DNA of 64,000 nt from Gemmatimonadota bacterium. GTDB lineage: Bacteria > Latescibacterota > UBA2968 > GCA-2709665. The stretch lies in the NCBI GenBank assembly GCA_028877215.1, contig JAPPFJ010000027.1, positions 1 to 64,000 on the forward strand. The letters run 5' to 3'. A program made the translations under genes and the position numbers. The notes under the pieces are model-generated. The model had not been told where the DNA came from. It did no database searches and saw only the letters and a program-made list of their open reading frames with translations. Below are positions 19,046-28,239 of the stretch, in pieces; the first letter of the stretch is position 1; each line of letters begins with the position of its first letter.

Positions 19046-19993
19046 ATGAAAATAGTTCAGAGGACAATCCGGGCATTTCTCGTTGTCATAATTATCGGCG
19101 TATTCCCGATTGAATTTCAGTCTCGAGCAGAGGCGTCAGATTCCGATTCGTCGCTTACGAAGTTTGAGATAAACCAGCGCGGATTGCTTCACATAAAGCA
19201 TCTGAAAAACGCGTATATGGAAGGGTCCAGGGAGAAGCTCGCAAGCTATCTGAACGCGTGGGTGCATTGGACGCAACCGGTCACCCGGGAAGAGCTGGAC
19301 CGAAAGTTACCGTTCGATCGACACGCAAATGACATCTACCATTTACTCCATAGGCCAACGAATCTGAGATGGTTCACAAAGTGGTTCCCGGGAAAACGCC
19401 CCGAACCACCTTTCTACAAGAAGATCCTCACATATATCGGTGTTCTGGACGACGGGAATTGGGCTGAGAAAATCTACGAGGAGGCGCAATACTCGCTGAT
19501 ACAGAATGAGGTCGAGATTTACATCGTTGGAACACTTCCGAAACCAGACGACAGATCCTTTGATACGGAGCGTGGATTCGAAAAGCAGATGAAAGAAGCC
19601 ATAACGCACGTGCGTATTCTGGACTTCCGACCGCCAGTGAAACCGCATGGTCGCACGCAGGTGTATCTCGTCCCAAGTCTGAAAGGCATCCTCGAAAAGT
19701 TCCTGGAATCGAAGAAGGTCCTGTCCAACGAAACCGGCCTGCAGTCTACACACAAGGACTCGCTCGCGAACAGACGGCTCGAATTCCTGAACCGGGAACT
19801 GAAAATCCTTCGGAGCCACTGGGAGGGGTGGCACTTCGAGACCCATCCCCTTATCGAGAGAGTCGTTTTCAATCGAGATCTCTCAAAGGCCATCGCCGAA
19901 TATCGGATCAAATACGCCGGTGGAAGGGCTTACCTGGAAAGGACCGCTGACGGATGGGAACTAATGAGTGCGGGATTGACGTGGATAGAATAG
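19046..19993 (+). CDS. Secreted protein of unknown function
   Basis: 315 residues. The N-terminus (MKIVQRTIRAFLVVIIIGVF) is a typical signal peptide with a likely cut after an Ala-rich SRAEAS region. The mature part is charged, with mixed helix and strand, and contains paired aromatic motifs such as VHWTQPVTREEL and HWEGWHFETHP. I recognise no family. ATG at 19046 was preferred because the longer frame (18971) puts a non-signal stretch before the hydrophobic segment. It is isolated, followed 75 bp later by a DinJ-like gene. Confidence 0.6.
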   Translation: MKIVQRTIRAFLVVIIIGVFPIEFQSRAEASDSDSSLTKFEINQRGLLHIKHLKNAYMEGSREKLASYLNAWVHWTQPVTREELDRKLPFDRHANDIYHLLHRPTNLRWFTKWFPGKRPEPPFYKKILTYIGVLDDGNWAEKIYEEAQYSLIQNEVEIYIVGTLPKPDDRSFDTERGFEKQMKEAITHVRILDFRPPVKPHGRTQVYLVPSLKGILEKFLESKKVLSNETGLQSTHKDSLANRRLEFLNRELKILRSHWEGWHFETHPLIERVVFNRDLSKAIAEYRIKYAGGRAYLERTADGWELMSAGLTWIE

Positions 19994-20068
19994 GTTCTGG
20001 ATGGCCGACGGGAAGCGATTGCATCTGTATCCCATTTGTGATACATTTGGACAAGAAGGGAGGTGTCC

Positions 20069-20326
20069 ATGGCCAAGACTGAATTCATCCGGGCCCGAGT
20101 TGAACCTGAATTGAAAACCCAGACCGAAGAGATATTTTCGAAGCTCGGATTGTCCCCGACCGATGCGATCACGCTGTTTTACGTCCAGGTCATCCTGCAC
20201 GGAGGCTTGCCCTTCGCGGTGAGGATTCCCAACAACGAGACGATTGAGGCAATGCGGCAGGCAGAGACAGGAGAGGGACTAAGGGAATACGCCGACCAGG
20301 ATGCGCTAAAGGCTGAACATGGTTGA
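20069..20326 (+). CDS. RelB/DinJ-family antitoxin, apparently without toxin
   Basis: An 85-residue protein starting MAKTEFIRARVEPELK. It has the ribbon-helix-helix followed by FSKLGLSPTDAITLFYVQV and GGLPFAVRIPN, which matches DinJ/RelB antitoxins. GGGAGGTG six bases upstream fixes ATG at 20069. These antitoxins normally precede a YafQ/RelE toxin, but the sequence after the stop holds no such frame and reaches a terminator within 60 bp. It is therefore an orphan or a remnant. Confidence 0.85.
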   Translation: MAKTEFIRARVEPELKTQTEEIFSKLGLSPTDAITLFYVQVILHGGLPFAVRIPNNETIEAMRQAETGEGLREYADQDALKAEHG

Positions 20327-20379
20327 TCAAAGGTTCTGCTCACTACAAGATGAGCGTTTTTTCTGTTACATCGGAGCCA

Positions 20380-20423
20380 GACAAAGAACCCCCGAGAGAA
20401 GAATCCCCGGGGGCTTTTTGTCG
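20380..20423. terminator. Intrinsic terminator, bidirectional
   Basis: GACAAAGAACCCCCG pairs with CGGGGGCTTTTTGTC around a short purine-rich loop, giving T runs on both strands. It separates the dinJ-like gene from the minus-strand protease gene. The same architecture recurs at 35508-35542, at the other end of the defence island. Confidence 0.85.
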
Positions 20424-20641
20424 TGAGTCATTTGACTGCAAGCCGTTCCATGTTCTACGGATCGGTGGATAATAACGCGGGAAAAAACTATTCGCGATAT
20501 AGATGCTTCGACCGAAACGGTCTCAAGGTTTCCACGTACCAGCCCAACCGCGTTTTCTTCGCAAGAGGCAGAATGGCAAATGTCGTCAAGGTGAGCGTAG
20601 GTGAACAGGCTACTGAACTCAGATTGGGAAAGGAGGAAACC

Positions 20642-21415
20642 CTAATCGGCTTTCTCGGAAAGGAAATTCCCAATTACCGTGTATAGAATGCTCGCACTGA
20701 TAAAATGACCAATAGATCTGTTACCCATCACCAGAACTCCAACAAGCTGTCCACTTTGTAGGTGCAAGACGGGTGAGCCGCTCATGCCATTTGGGTCAAA
20801 CTGACAGTATTCTCTGGATTCCTTTTCAATACGATGTATGTCGCGTTTATCCCATGACAAGCGGCATATGCGCTCGCGGCCGTTGCATCCAGACAGCCGG
20901 CCCTTGAGACTAGTCGGGGTAAGCCTCACTCGTTCTTTTTCGTGGTCGATCACGTTAGATCGCGCAGGATGGCCGCGGGTAACCAGTTCTACATTTGGAG
21001 TTAATAGTCGCGCAGGGTTCACGGCAAGACTGGTGATTTCATACTGACTGGCGACCATTTTAAATCGCAGCGTCGGATCCATTGTATCTGATGCCACTCG
21101 ATACAACAATAGATCCTTGTAGCGCTTGTCGTCGCCTTTCATCTGAATACACCTGTTCAAAGGTATAAAATCCCGCGATCCATCTGCGACAAATACTCGA
21201 ACATCGTCACTTAGAAACGTTGCATCCAATCCTGCCAGTGCCTGATTCTGTAACACGTGCCTCGCCGTTACCACGAAAGTGTAATCAAGGTGGCCGACTA
21301 AAAAGCAAGTTCCCTTCATCCAGTAGGGGTAGCGCTCGACGTTTTCCGGGTCTTCCTGATCCTCGTACTCGTAGATCAACGGACGTACGCAACCTAGTTT
21401 CTCGTCAATATTCAT
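20642..21415 (-). CDS. Trypsin-like serine protease linked to the phosphorothioation island
   Basis: 257 residues with a chymotrypsin/trypsin-fold triad: H53 in VVTARHVL, D101 in YKDLLLYRV and S212 in NGMSGSPVL. There is no signal peptide, so it should act in the cytoplasm. It lies 103 bp downstream of the cysteine desulfurase on the same strand, presumably in one transcript, and ends near a terminator. Cytoplasmic trypsin-like proteases occur in several defence systems as effectors or activators. A role here in activating or cleaving a partner, or in phage-protein sensing, is inference. It is not part of the described SspABCD set as I know it. Confidence 0.8.
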   Translation of the reverse strand: MNIDEKLGCVRPLIYEYEDQEDPENVERYPYWMKGTCFLVGHLDYTFVVTARHVLQNQALAGLDATFLSDDVRVFVADGSRDFIPLNRCIQMKGDDKRYKDLLLYRVASDTMDPTLRFKMVASQYEITSLAVNPARLLTPNVELVTRGHPARSNVIDHEKERVRLTPTSLKGRLSGCNGRERICRLSWDKRDIHRIEKESREYCQFDPNGMSGSPVLHLQSGQLVGVLVMGNRSIGHFISASILYTVIGNFLSEKAD

Positions 21416-21518
21416 CACTAACCTTGTTTTGTCGTGATTGCTGTCGAGTGATTCTCAAACTTGAAATTAGAGGTGTTGCGGAAGGGGGGATCGCAATTTA
21501 TGATTGCACCAGTATTCG

Positions 21519-22700
21519 TCACACATCAACGGGTTTAAATTGCACACAGGTCGCAAGAGCCTCGCTTACCAGCCGAGCCGCGGTTTCGATTTCTTCGTAC
21601 GTCGTGAATCGGCCAAAGCTAAAGCGGATGGAAGCCTCACTCTGTGCTTTAGACAAGCCGATTGCGCGGAGCACGTGCGACGGTTCGGGAATGCCGGTCG
21701 TACAAGCGGCGCCTGTGGATGCCGCAAGCCGGGGTTGAAGGACGCCGAGTATATCTTGCGCATCGCAACCCTCAAAACAGATGTTGGCGTTGCCAGGATG
21801 GCGACTTTGGCCGACTGGTCCGTTGACGCTGATCGGGATATCCCCCGTTTTGAGCAGGCGTATGAACGAATCCCGCAAGCCGGCAATCCTCGTGCGCTCC
21901 TGCTTCCCTTCGTCGCTGCCAACAATCTCCGCGGCCGATCCCATGCCAACGCAGAGCGGCATTGGGACCGTGCCCGAACGAAGTCCCTCCTGCTGTCCGC
22001 CGCCATATATCATCGGCTCGATAGAGTCCTTGAGATCACGACGAATGTACAATGCGCCGATCCCCTGTGGACCGTAAAACTTATGCGCCGAAAGACTGAT
22101 CAGGTCGGCGTGCGCGGCGAGATCGCTCACATCCATCGCACACGGCGCCTGCGCCGCATCACAATGAAAAAGGATGCCGTGTGACGCGAGCAGTTCGGCA
22201 ATCCGCGGAATGTCTTGAATAGTCCCCACTTCATTGTTGACGGCCATCACAGAGGCCACGAGGACGCGTTCGTCGACGAGCTTTTCCAATGAGTCGAAAT
22301 CCACAAAACCGTCGCGGTCCACCGGAATCGTCTCGACAGCGATTCCCTGATTCTGAGCTAACGCCCTCGTCGCCGCCAAAACACACTTGTGCTCGATTGC
22401 ACTGACCAGAATGCGATCACGACCGTCCGGCGTGCGTCTGCCAAGACCTAGCAACGCGAGGTTGTTCGCCTCCGTAGCACCGGACGTGAAAACCACTTCA
22501 TCGGAGTCTGCGCCAATCAGACCCGCGACCGACTCCGCAGCCATACAAACGGCTTCGCCGGCTCTCCAGCCCACAATATGGTCGCTGGAGTGCGGGTTGC
22601 CGAACGATTTCCCCCAAAAGGGGGCCATTTTCTCCAGGACGCGCGGGTCAACCGGCGTTGTTGCCTGATAATCCGCGTAGATCGTTTTCTGTCTGTCCAT
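21519..22700 (-). CDS. Cysteine desulfurase, IscS/DndA/SspA type
   Basis: A 393-residue PLP enzyme that draws sulfur from cysteine as an enzyme persulfide. Visible features: YADYQATTPVDP at the N-terminus, FTSGATEANN, HCDAAQAP (PLP-binding Asp), LSAHKFYGPQG (PLP Lys) and the active Cys in STGAACTTG. The longer frame (22745) adds 15 residues that do not fit the family, so ATG at 22700 was chosen. It diverges from the DUF4007, ATPase and PP-loop operon. By position it is the sulfur donor of a phosphorothioation system (DndA or SspA). A housekeeping IscS is possible, but no iscU or iscA is near. Confidence 0.88.
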   Translation of the reverse strand: MDRQKTIYADYQATTPVDPRVLEKMAPFWGKSFGNPHSSDHIVGWRAGEAVCMAAESVAGLIGADSDEVVFTSGATEANNLALLGLGRRTPDGRDRILVSAIEHKCVLAATRALAQNQGIAVETIPVDRDGFVDFDSLEKLVDERVLVASVMAVNNEVGTIQDIPRIAELLASHGILFHCDAAQAPCAMDVSDLAAHADLISLSAHKFYGPQGIGALYIRRDLKDSIEPMIYGGGQQEGLRSGTVPMPLCVGMGSAAEIVGSDEGKQERTRIAGLRDSFIRLLKTGDIPISVNGPVGQSRHPGNANICFEGCDAQDILGVLQPRLAASTGAACTTGIPEPSHVLRAIGLSKAQSEASIRFSFGRFTTYEEIETAARLVSEALATCVQFKPVDV

Positions 22701-22828
22701 GTTAAGTTCGGCGAAAAGGGTTTTCCAACAAAGATATCTTCCCAAATAAAAACAAAGGCTTATTGCGAATACAACCGATTTTGTCTCCCGTTCTGCATAT
22801 CAACTGGAGCCTGCCGCCAGTTCAATCT

Positions 22829-22860
22829 TGACAATACTCAGTTTTGTGACTATTGTCAAG
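22829..22860. promoter_or_regulatory. Symmetric divergent promoter/operator palindrome
   Basis: TTGACAATA (22829-22837) and TATTGTCAA (22852-22860) are perfect inverted repeats 14 nt apart. Read on either strand they give a consensus -35 (TTGACA), a 17-bp spacer and a -10-like TATTGT. On the plus strand the predicted start lies about 25 bp before the DUF4007 gene. On the minus strand the leader to the desulfurase is about 125 nt. One palindrome can thus drive both arms and offers a dyad for a repressor. Confidence 0.7.
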
Positions 22861-22888
22861 CTGGACGTTCCATCCAGTAGGAGAGACG

Positions 22889-23824
22889 ATGCCTCGAGGC
22901 CCCCTTTACAGAGACGACTACCGACCGCAGTTTTCCGGTCACGAGACCTTTCCGCTCAGATACGGGTGGCTCAAGAAGGCTTTCGATGCCGTTCGGGAGA
23001 CCGAAGACGACGACAAAAACAGATCTGTTTTTCTTGCCGCCGACGCAATCGCACGGTTCGGGGTTGGTAAGAATATGGTGGCGTCTATACGTCATTGGGC
23101 GACGGCCGCAGGTGTTATAAAGGACGTTTCAGGAAAGATAGAAACTACGCCAATCGGCAAGCGATTATTCGCGGAAGACGGCCTCGACCCTTACATGGAA
23201 AACCCGGCGACGGCGTGGCTGGTACATTGGCAATTGTGCGGTAACCCAAAGAAAACCACGTGGTTCTGGACATTCAGTCATTTCCCGGCTCCTTTTTTCG
23301 AGCGGGACCTGCTTGGGACGAGCTTGGAGAAACTCGCGGAAAATCGTGGTTGGACGAGGGCATCACCTGCGACGATCCGGAAGGACGTCGCCTGTTTCGT
23401 TCACACGTATGCCTCACAGCCGCTATCCGGGAAGACTAGCCGCGAAGATACTTTGGAGTCTCCGCTGACCGAACTCGGGCTAATCAGGCCGATTGGAAAT
23501 AGCGCCGGATTCCGTTTTGTTCGCGGACCCAAACCCTCCTTGGGAAAGGGGGTTTTCAACTACGCAATTACGGAATTCTGGCAGAACTCTTCCAAGGAAG
23601 CTACACTGTCTTTCGAAGCTCTTGTTCACGAGCCCGGTTCGCCGGGGAGGGTTTTTCTGTTAGACGAAAACGACATGGTGGATCGTCTAACAAACATCGA
23701 AGATGTGACCAAAGGCTTCTACCAGTGGTCGGAGACGGCAGGTCTAAAGCAACTAATACGAAATCAAAGTTTCAATGGTGATGAAGCGATTAGCTTTGTC
23801 GACGCAGATTATAACGGTTCGTGA
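22889..23824 (+). CDS. sspB: DUF4007 protein, SspB-like (phosphorothioation)
   Basis: 311 residues. The N-terminus carries the DUF4007 hallmarks FSGHETFPLRYGWLKK and FGVGKNMVASIRHWA, which suggest a winged-helix-like DNA-binding part. DUF4007 proteins accompany PAPS-reductase-like genes, and SspB of SspABCD phosphorothioation systems is reported as the DNA-nicking component; I place this protein there from family memory, not a search. AGGAG lies six bases before the ATG at 22889, so the 12 extra upstream codons are rejected. First gene of an operon with the ATPase and PP-loop genes (18 bp, then a 4-nt overlap). Confidence 0.75.
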   Translation: MPRGPLYRDDYRPQFSGHETFPLRYGWLKKAFDAVRETEDDDKNRSVFLAADAIARFGVGKNMVASIRHWATAAGVIKDVSGKIETTPIGKRLFAEDGLDPYMENPATAWLVHWQLCGNPKKTTWFWTFSHFPAPFFERDLLGTSLEKLAENRGWTRASPATIRKDVACFVHTYASQPLSGKTSREDTLESPLTELGLIRPIGNSAGFRFVRGPKPSLGKGVFNYAITEFWQNSSKEATLSFEALVHEPGSPGRVFLLDENDMVDRLTNIEDVTKGFYQWSETAGLKQLIRNQSFNGDEAISFVDADYNGS

Positions 23825-23842
23825 CCCAAAGGACACCTCCTG

Positions 23843-26800
23843 GTGGCACTAGGCGATCTAATTCGAATCTCACGACGATTTCAGCGTGCGGTCCGTATCG
23901 ACAGTGATCTCCGCGATCCCGCGTCACTAGACGGCTACATTTGTCCTAGATCCTCGGCCGAGGTCCTTGAGATTTTGTCTCGGAATGTGAGTGAATCCGG
24001 GCAGTGCGCATTCACGTGGACGGGTCCGTACGGAAGTGGAAAGTCGAGCTTGGTTGTTGTTCTGAGCGCGGCGCTCAACGGACACCGGAAGTGTGGCGCC
24101 GATGTGGAATCGATACTTGGTCAGAAAACAGCGTTGATGATTCGGGAGGCACTTCCTCCTCGAACGAGAGGCTGGCGGGTCCTCCCAGTCGTCGGTCGAC
24201 GGGACCGCCCCGCACAGGTCATTGGCGAAGCCATTTCGAAGTCGGGTTTCCTGATGGAACCACCACCAGAATCTTGGACCGACACAGTTATTCTGGATAC
24301 ACTTGAAACGATCGCTGCACTCAATCCACGGGCAGGCGGTGGTCTGATTATCTTCATTGACGAGATGGGCAAGTTCCTGGAGGCCGCGGCCAACGACGGG
24401 TTGGACATCTACCTGTTTCAAGAACTCGCGGAACGGGCTTCTCGCAGTAGCCAGCGCCTTATCGTGGTTGGTATTCTCCACCAGGCTTTCCAGGAGTACG
24501 CTCATCGTCTATCGCGTGATGTGCGCGACGAATGGTCGAAAATTCAGGGCCGTTTCGTAGATCTGGTGGTTAATACGAGTGGCGAAGAGCAAATCGACCT
24601 GATCGGTCGCGCAATCGAAAGCGATATCCGACCTAAAGAACAGCATAAGCTAGCCCGAGCCGTGGCGCAACACATACTACGCCAAACATCTGGTTGTTTA
24701 GTCGGCATGCTGGAAGACTGCTGGCCGCTGCACCCAATTGTCGCCTGTTTATTAGGGCCGATATCACGACGGCGCTATGGTCAGAATCAACGGAGTATTT
24801 TCGGTTTTCTGAATTCCGCAGAGCCACAAGGATTTCAGGACTTTCTCCACACTGCTGATGACAATGACATCTATGGTCCGGAGCGCCTGTGGGATTACCT
24901 CCGGATCAACCTGGAACCATCTATTCTGGCCTCTCCAGACGGACACCGCTGGGCTTTGGCGGTGGATGCTCTTGAACGATGTGAAGCTCGAGGTGGACAG
25001 GAGATAGATCTCCGGCTGCTCAAGGTGATTGCGGTAGTCGACATGTACAAGGACCGTTCCGGACTTGCGGCGAGTCGTGATCTATTGGCACTTGCGTTAC
25101 CTGACCAGGGCTCGGTCGAAGTCGAAAACGCTTTGGTCGATCTGCAGCGCAGGTCATTCGTCATCTACCGAAAGTTCACCGAATCATTCTCCATATTCGA
25201 AGGTAGCGATTTTGACGCTGAGAACGCTGTAGAGCAGGCATTAGTAGGGATCGGCGAGGTGGACTTCACTGCGCTCAATGCCCTCGCCGGGCTACAGCCT
25301 ATCGTTGCAAAGCGACATTATCACAAGACCGGGGCGTTACGCTGGTTCGACGTCGTTGTGGTCCCTCTAGCAGAGGTGGAGCAGGCAGCCACCGAGTACG
25401 CGCCGCGTCATGGTGCCATAGGGGGGTTTGTACTTACGATTCCAACACAGAATGAAACTGAAGCGGAGGCATCAGAGATCTGTCGACGAGCCGCACGAAA
25501 TGGCTCAGAATGTGACATCGTGGTCGGTCTTTCTGTCAGGGCGTGGCGTATTCCTGCGTTAGCGGTAGAGCTGTTGGCGCTTAAGCGTGTTCAAGACGAG
25601 ACACCTGAACTAAGAGGCGATAGCGTCGCCCGGATTGAGATAGAGGGCAGGGTCAGCACGTTGCAGGGTCGATTGGAAAGCGAGCTTGTTCGTGTCTTAG
25701 ACAGCGCGTCCTGGTGCCACGAGCGTATCCGACACCTAACGCTTCGTTATGCCAATCTCAACAGCTTAGCCTCTGATCTTGCCGACACTCGTTTCGAAAG
25801 CGCACCCCGAATCCACAATGAATTGTTGGGTCGGGTGAACCCGTCGAGCAACGGCGTCGCCGCTCGAAATACTCTTCTTGGACGGATGGCGTTGTACGAA
25901 AGCGAGCATCGGCTGGGTATCAAAGGATTTCCAGCAGAGAGAGGTCTATTTGCTTCTCTCCTCGAGCGGACCGGGCTCCACGCGGAAACAGCCAACGGTT
26001 GGCGCTTTGTCGAGCCAGGGTCTGGTACAGAGGATCCGCATAATCTGGGGCCAACATGGGAAGCGGCCAAGATCCATCTCAGGTCAAATGCGAACCGTTC
26101 GGTATCGGTTGCCGAGATTTACGACATCTGGCGCAAAGCTCCCTATGGCATAAAGGACGGTCTGCTTCCAATCTTGGCTGCAGCCTTCTTGCTATCGCAG
26201 CGAACGACACTGGCATGTTATCGTGAAGGGATCTTTCTGGCCCGCGTTTCCGAACTTGACATGGAAATTCTCGCCAGAGATCCGGCTGACATTCGGGTGC
26301 GATGGATGGATTTGTCCGAGATGTCAAGGCGTCTTTTGTCTGAAATGGCAGATATTGTGCGGGACCTGGACGAGGAGAATACGCTTACGCACCTTGAACC
26401 TATCGACGTGGCCAAGGGTCTGGTATCCATTTTCGACAGGTTGCATCCGTGGGTGGGTCGAACGCAGCGCCTATCGCGCAGTGCCAGGCGTATCAGGCAG
26501 CTCTTCAAGCAGGCCAATGACCCAAACAAGTTGATTTTTGACGATCTTCCAAGGTTACTTCCCGATGCTCAAGGCATCGACAACGAGGACACGACCAAGC
26601 AGATCGCGGCCCGGGTTCTGGAGGGATTGACGGAGTTGCGACAGGCATATCCTACGATGCTCAATCGAATGCGTGAAACCCTTCTTGAAGAGCTTCAGGT
26701 GCCAAATGCTTCACCTTCAGTGCTTTCAGAACTACGCGCTCGTGCCGACAACGTCCGTGAACTTAGTGGCGACCATCGACAGGAAGCCTTTATTGTCCGG

Positions 26801-27226
26801 CTTGCCGGATTCGCGGGAACCGACGAGGACATGGCCGGGTTGGCGGGAATGGCTTTAAACAAACCCATTCGAGATTGGGTGGACATGGATATCGACCGCG
26901 CGACGGTCGAACTTGCCACCATGGCGCAGCGGTTCATTCGGACTGAAGCATTTGCGCGGGTTAAGGGCCGTAGGGACAAAAGAAACGCGATGGCGGTGAT
27001 CGTCGGGATGGGTGGCCAGCCCACGTTGCTCCATGACGAGTTTGAGATCACCGAACGTGATCAGCCCGCAGTAAAAGCATTGATTGACAGCGTGGACGGG
27101 ACACTGCAAGGCAACGGCCAGAACAGTCGTGCCGTTATTCTCGCAGCACTAGCGGAGTTGAGTGCTCGGTATATGGATCCCCAGAATTCGTCGACGCCAA
27201 GACGGATGAGGAGGTCCGACACGTGA
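23843..27226 (+). CDS. sspC: Large P-loop ATPase, SspC-like
   Basis: An 1127-residue protein starting at GTG. Walker A is GPYGSGKSS (residues 61-69) and Walker B is LIIFIDEMGKFLE (about 170-185). The remaining ~900 residues are mostly helical with no motif I can name. In SspABCD and Dnd systems an ATPase is the energy-coupling component between the nickase and the sulfur-inserting enzyme; position between DUF4007 and PP-loop genes matches SspC. It ends in a 4-nt GTGA overlap with the next gene, so the two are translationally coupled. The DNA is less GC-rich than the flanking housekeeping genes. Confidence 0.72.
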   Translation: MALGDLIRISRRFQRAVRIDSDLRDPASLDGYICPRSSAEVLEILSRNVSESGQCAFTWTGPYGSGKSSLVVVLSAALNGHRKCGADVESILGQKTALMIREALPPRTRGWRVLPVVGRRDRPAQVIGEAISKSGFLMEPPPESWTDTVILDTLETIAALNPRAGGGLIIFIDEMGKFLEAAANDGLDIYLFQELAERASRSSQRLIVVGILHQAFQEYAHRLSRDVRDEWSKIQGRFVDLVVNTSGEEQIDLIGRAIESDIRPKEQHKLARAVAQHILRQTSGCLVGMLEDCWPLHPIVACLLGPISRRRYGQNQRSIFGFLNSAEPQGFQDFLHTADDNDIYGPERLWDYLRINLEPSILASPDGHRWALAVDALERCEARGGQEIDLRLLKVIAVVDMYKDRSGLAASRDLLALALPDQGSVEVENALVDLQRRSFVIYRKFTESFSIFEGSDFDAENAVEQALVGIGEVDFTALNALAGLQPIVAKRHYHKTGALRWFDVVVVPLAEVEQAATEYAPRHGAIGGFVLTIPTQNETEAEASEICRRAARNGSECDIVVGLSVRAWRIPALAVELLALKRVQDETPELRGDSVARIEIEGRVSTLQGRLESELVRVLDSASWCHERIRHLTLRYANLNSLASDLADTRFESAPRIHNELLGRVNPSSNGVAARNTLLGRMALYESEHRLGIKGFPAERGLFASLLERTGLHAETANGWRFVEPGSGTEDPHNLGPTWEAAKIHLRSNANRSVSVAEIYDIWRKAPYGIKDGLLPILAAAFLLSQRTTLACYREGIFLARVSELDMEILARDPADIRVRWMDLSEMSRRLLSEMADIVRDLDEENTLTHLEPIDVAKGLVSIFDRLHPWVGRTQRLSRSARRIRQLFKQANDPNKLIFDDLPRLLPDAQGIDNEDTTKQIAARVLEGLTELRQAYPTMLNRMRETLLEELQVPNASPSVLSELRARADNVRELSGDHRQEAFIVRLAGFAGTDEDMAGLAGMALNKPIRDWVDMDIDRATVELATMAQRFIRTEAFARVKGRRDKRNAMAVIVGMGGQPTLLHDEFEITERDQPAVKALIDSVDGTLQGNGQNSRAVILAALAELSARYMDPQNSSTPRRMRRSDT

Positions 27227-28065
27227 AGGACACGGCAAAGGTAAAGCATGTATTGGGCCTGTCAGGTGGCCGTGACAGTGCCGCGCTCGCCGTATATATG
27301 CGGCAAAACCACCCCGAACTTGACATCGAGTATTTCTTTACCGATACTGGCAAAGAACTACCGGAAGTTTACGAGTTTCTAGTCAAGCTTGAGGGGTTCT
27401 TGGGTAAGCCGATCGAACGTCTGAATCCCGATCGTGATTTCGACTTCTGGCTGAAACAATACAACAACTTTTTGCCCTCGGCTCAAAGTCGGTGGTGTAC
27501 ACGGCAGCTTAAGCTCCGGCCATTCGAGCGATGGATTCGTCCAATCCTGGATAGTGGCGTAACTGTGTATAGTTACGTGGCTATCCGAGCGGACGAAGAA
27601 TACCGGGAAGGCTACACCTCGAAGCGCGATAACCTCGTGGTTAAGCTGCCACTAAAAGACGACGGCATCGACAAAAGCGGCGTGCTGGAGATTCTTGAAG
27701 GTGCGGGATTGGGGTTGCCAGAATACTACGAGTGGCGGACGCGCAGTGGATGCACGTTCTGTTTCTTCCAGCAGAAAATCGAATGGGTTAGGTTGATGGA
27801 TCGTCACCCCGAGTACTTTGAGGAAGCCAAACGCTACGAAAAGAACGCCATCGATCACGGATCACCCTTCACCTGGAGCCAGGGTGAATCGCTCAACGAT
27901 CTTGCAAAACCTGAGCGCGTTGAGCAAATTGAGACCGAACATACTCGACGGCTCGAAAGACTGCGTAACAAACGTCAGATCAACCCGCTTCGTCCGGATG
28001 CGGAACCAATCGACATAGACGACCTTTATGGTAAAGCCAAGGTGTGTCTTGCATGTCACAAATAA
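27223..28065 (+). CDS. sspD: PP-loop PAPS-reductase-like sulfur transferase, SspD/DndC-like
   Basis: 280 residues of the adenine-nucleotide alpha-hydrolase (PAPS reductase) superfamily. The PP-loop is SGGRDS (14-19). Cysteines C92 (RWCTRQLK), C177 and C180 (SGCTFCF), and C275/C278 (CLACHK at the C-terminus) could hold an iron-sulfur cluster, as in DndC. The expected role is to activate the DNA backbone with ATP and insert sulfur delivered by the cysteine desulfurase. GTG at 27223 has GAGGAGG upstream and overlaps the ATPase stop. A true assimilatory PAPS reductase is unlikely in this context. Confidence 0.82.
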   Translation: MKDTAKVKHVLGLSGGRDSAALAVYMRQNHPELDIEYFFTDTGKELPEVYEFLVKLEGFLGKPIERLNPDRDFDFWLKQYNNFLPSAQSRWCTRQLKLRPFERWIRPILDSGVTVYSYVAIRADEEYREGYTSKRDNLVVKLPLKDDGIDKSGVLEILEGAGLGLPEYYEWRTRSGCTFCFFQQKIEWVRLMDRHPEYFEEAKRYEKNAIDHGSPFTWSQGESLNDLAKPERVEQIETEHTRRLERLRNKRQINPLRPDAEPIDIDDLYGKAKVCLACHK

Positions 28066-28145
28066 GAAGTAGATTAAGTTATATTCGCAGGTTCTGTAGG
28101 AGAATTGAGCTATCGCGAAGGGTTCGATGGACTCCCGCTGACTTA

Positions 28146-28202
28146 AACCGTACGGCACGGTTCAATGTCATCGGCTTGATTTATTCCTAGCAGGAATTCC
28201 TG
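28146..28202. promoter_or_regulatory. Inverted repeats before the GHKL gene
   Basis: In the 174-bp gap after the PP-loop gene, AACCGT and ACGGTT flank a 5-nt spacer (28146-28162), and CAGGAATTCCTG is a perfect 12-bp palindrome (28191-28202), 37 bp before the start codon. They may be operator sites giving the downstream three-gene module its own control. Confidence 0.4.
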
Positions 28203-28239
28203 GCGAGAAGAGTGCTAACCATCGAGGACTGGTATATTT

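Noticed and set aside
20423..20686. 87-codon plus-strand frame between the terminator and protease
   Set aside because: No ribosome site, no family, and its 3' half overlaps the protease gene on the other strand. Not toxin-like, so it does not supply the missing DinJ partner.
23843..27226. BREX (BrxC/PglY-like) ATPase
   Set aside because: Large P-loop size is similar, but no PglX, PglZ or BrxA/B genes are present and the DUF4007 and PP-loop neighbours point to phosphorothioation.
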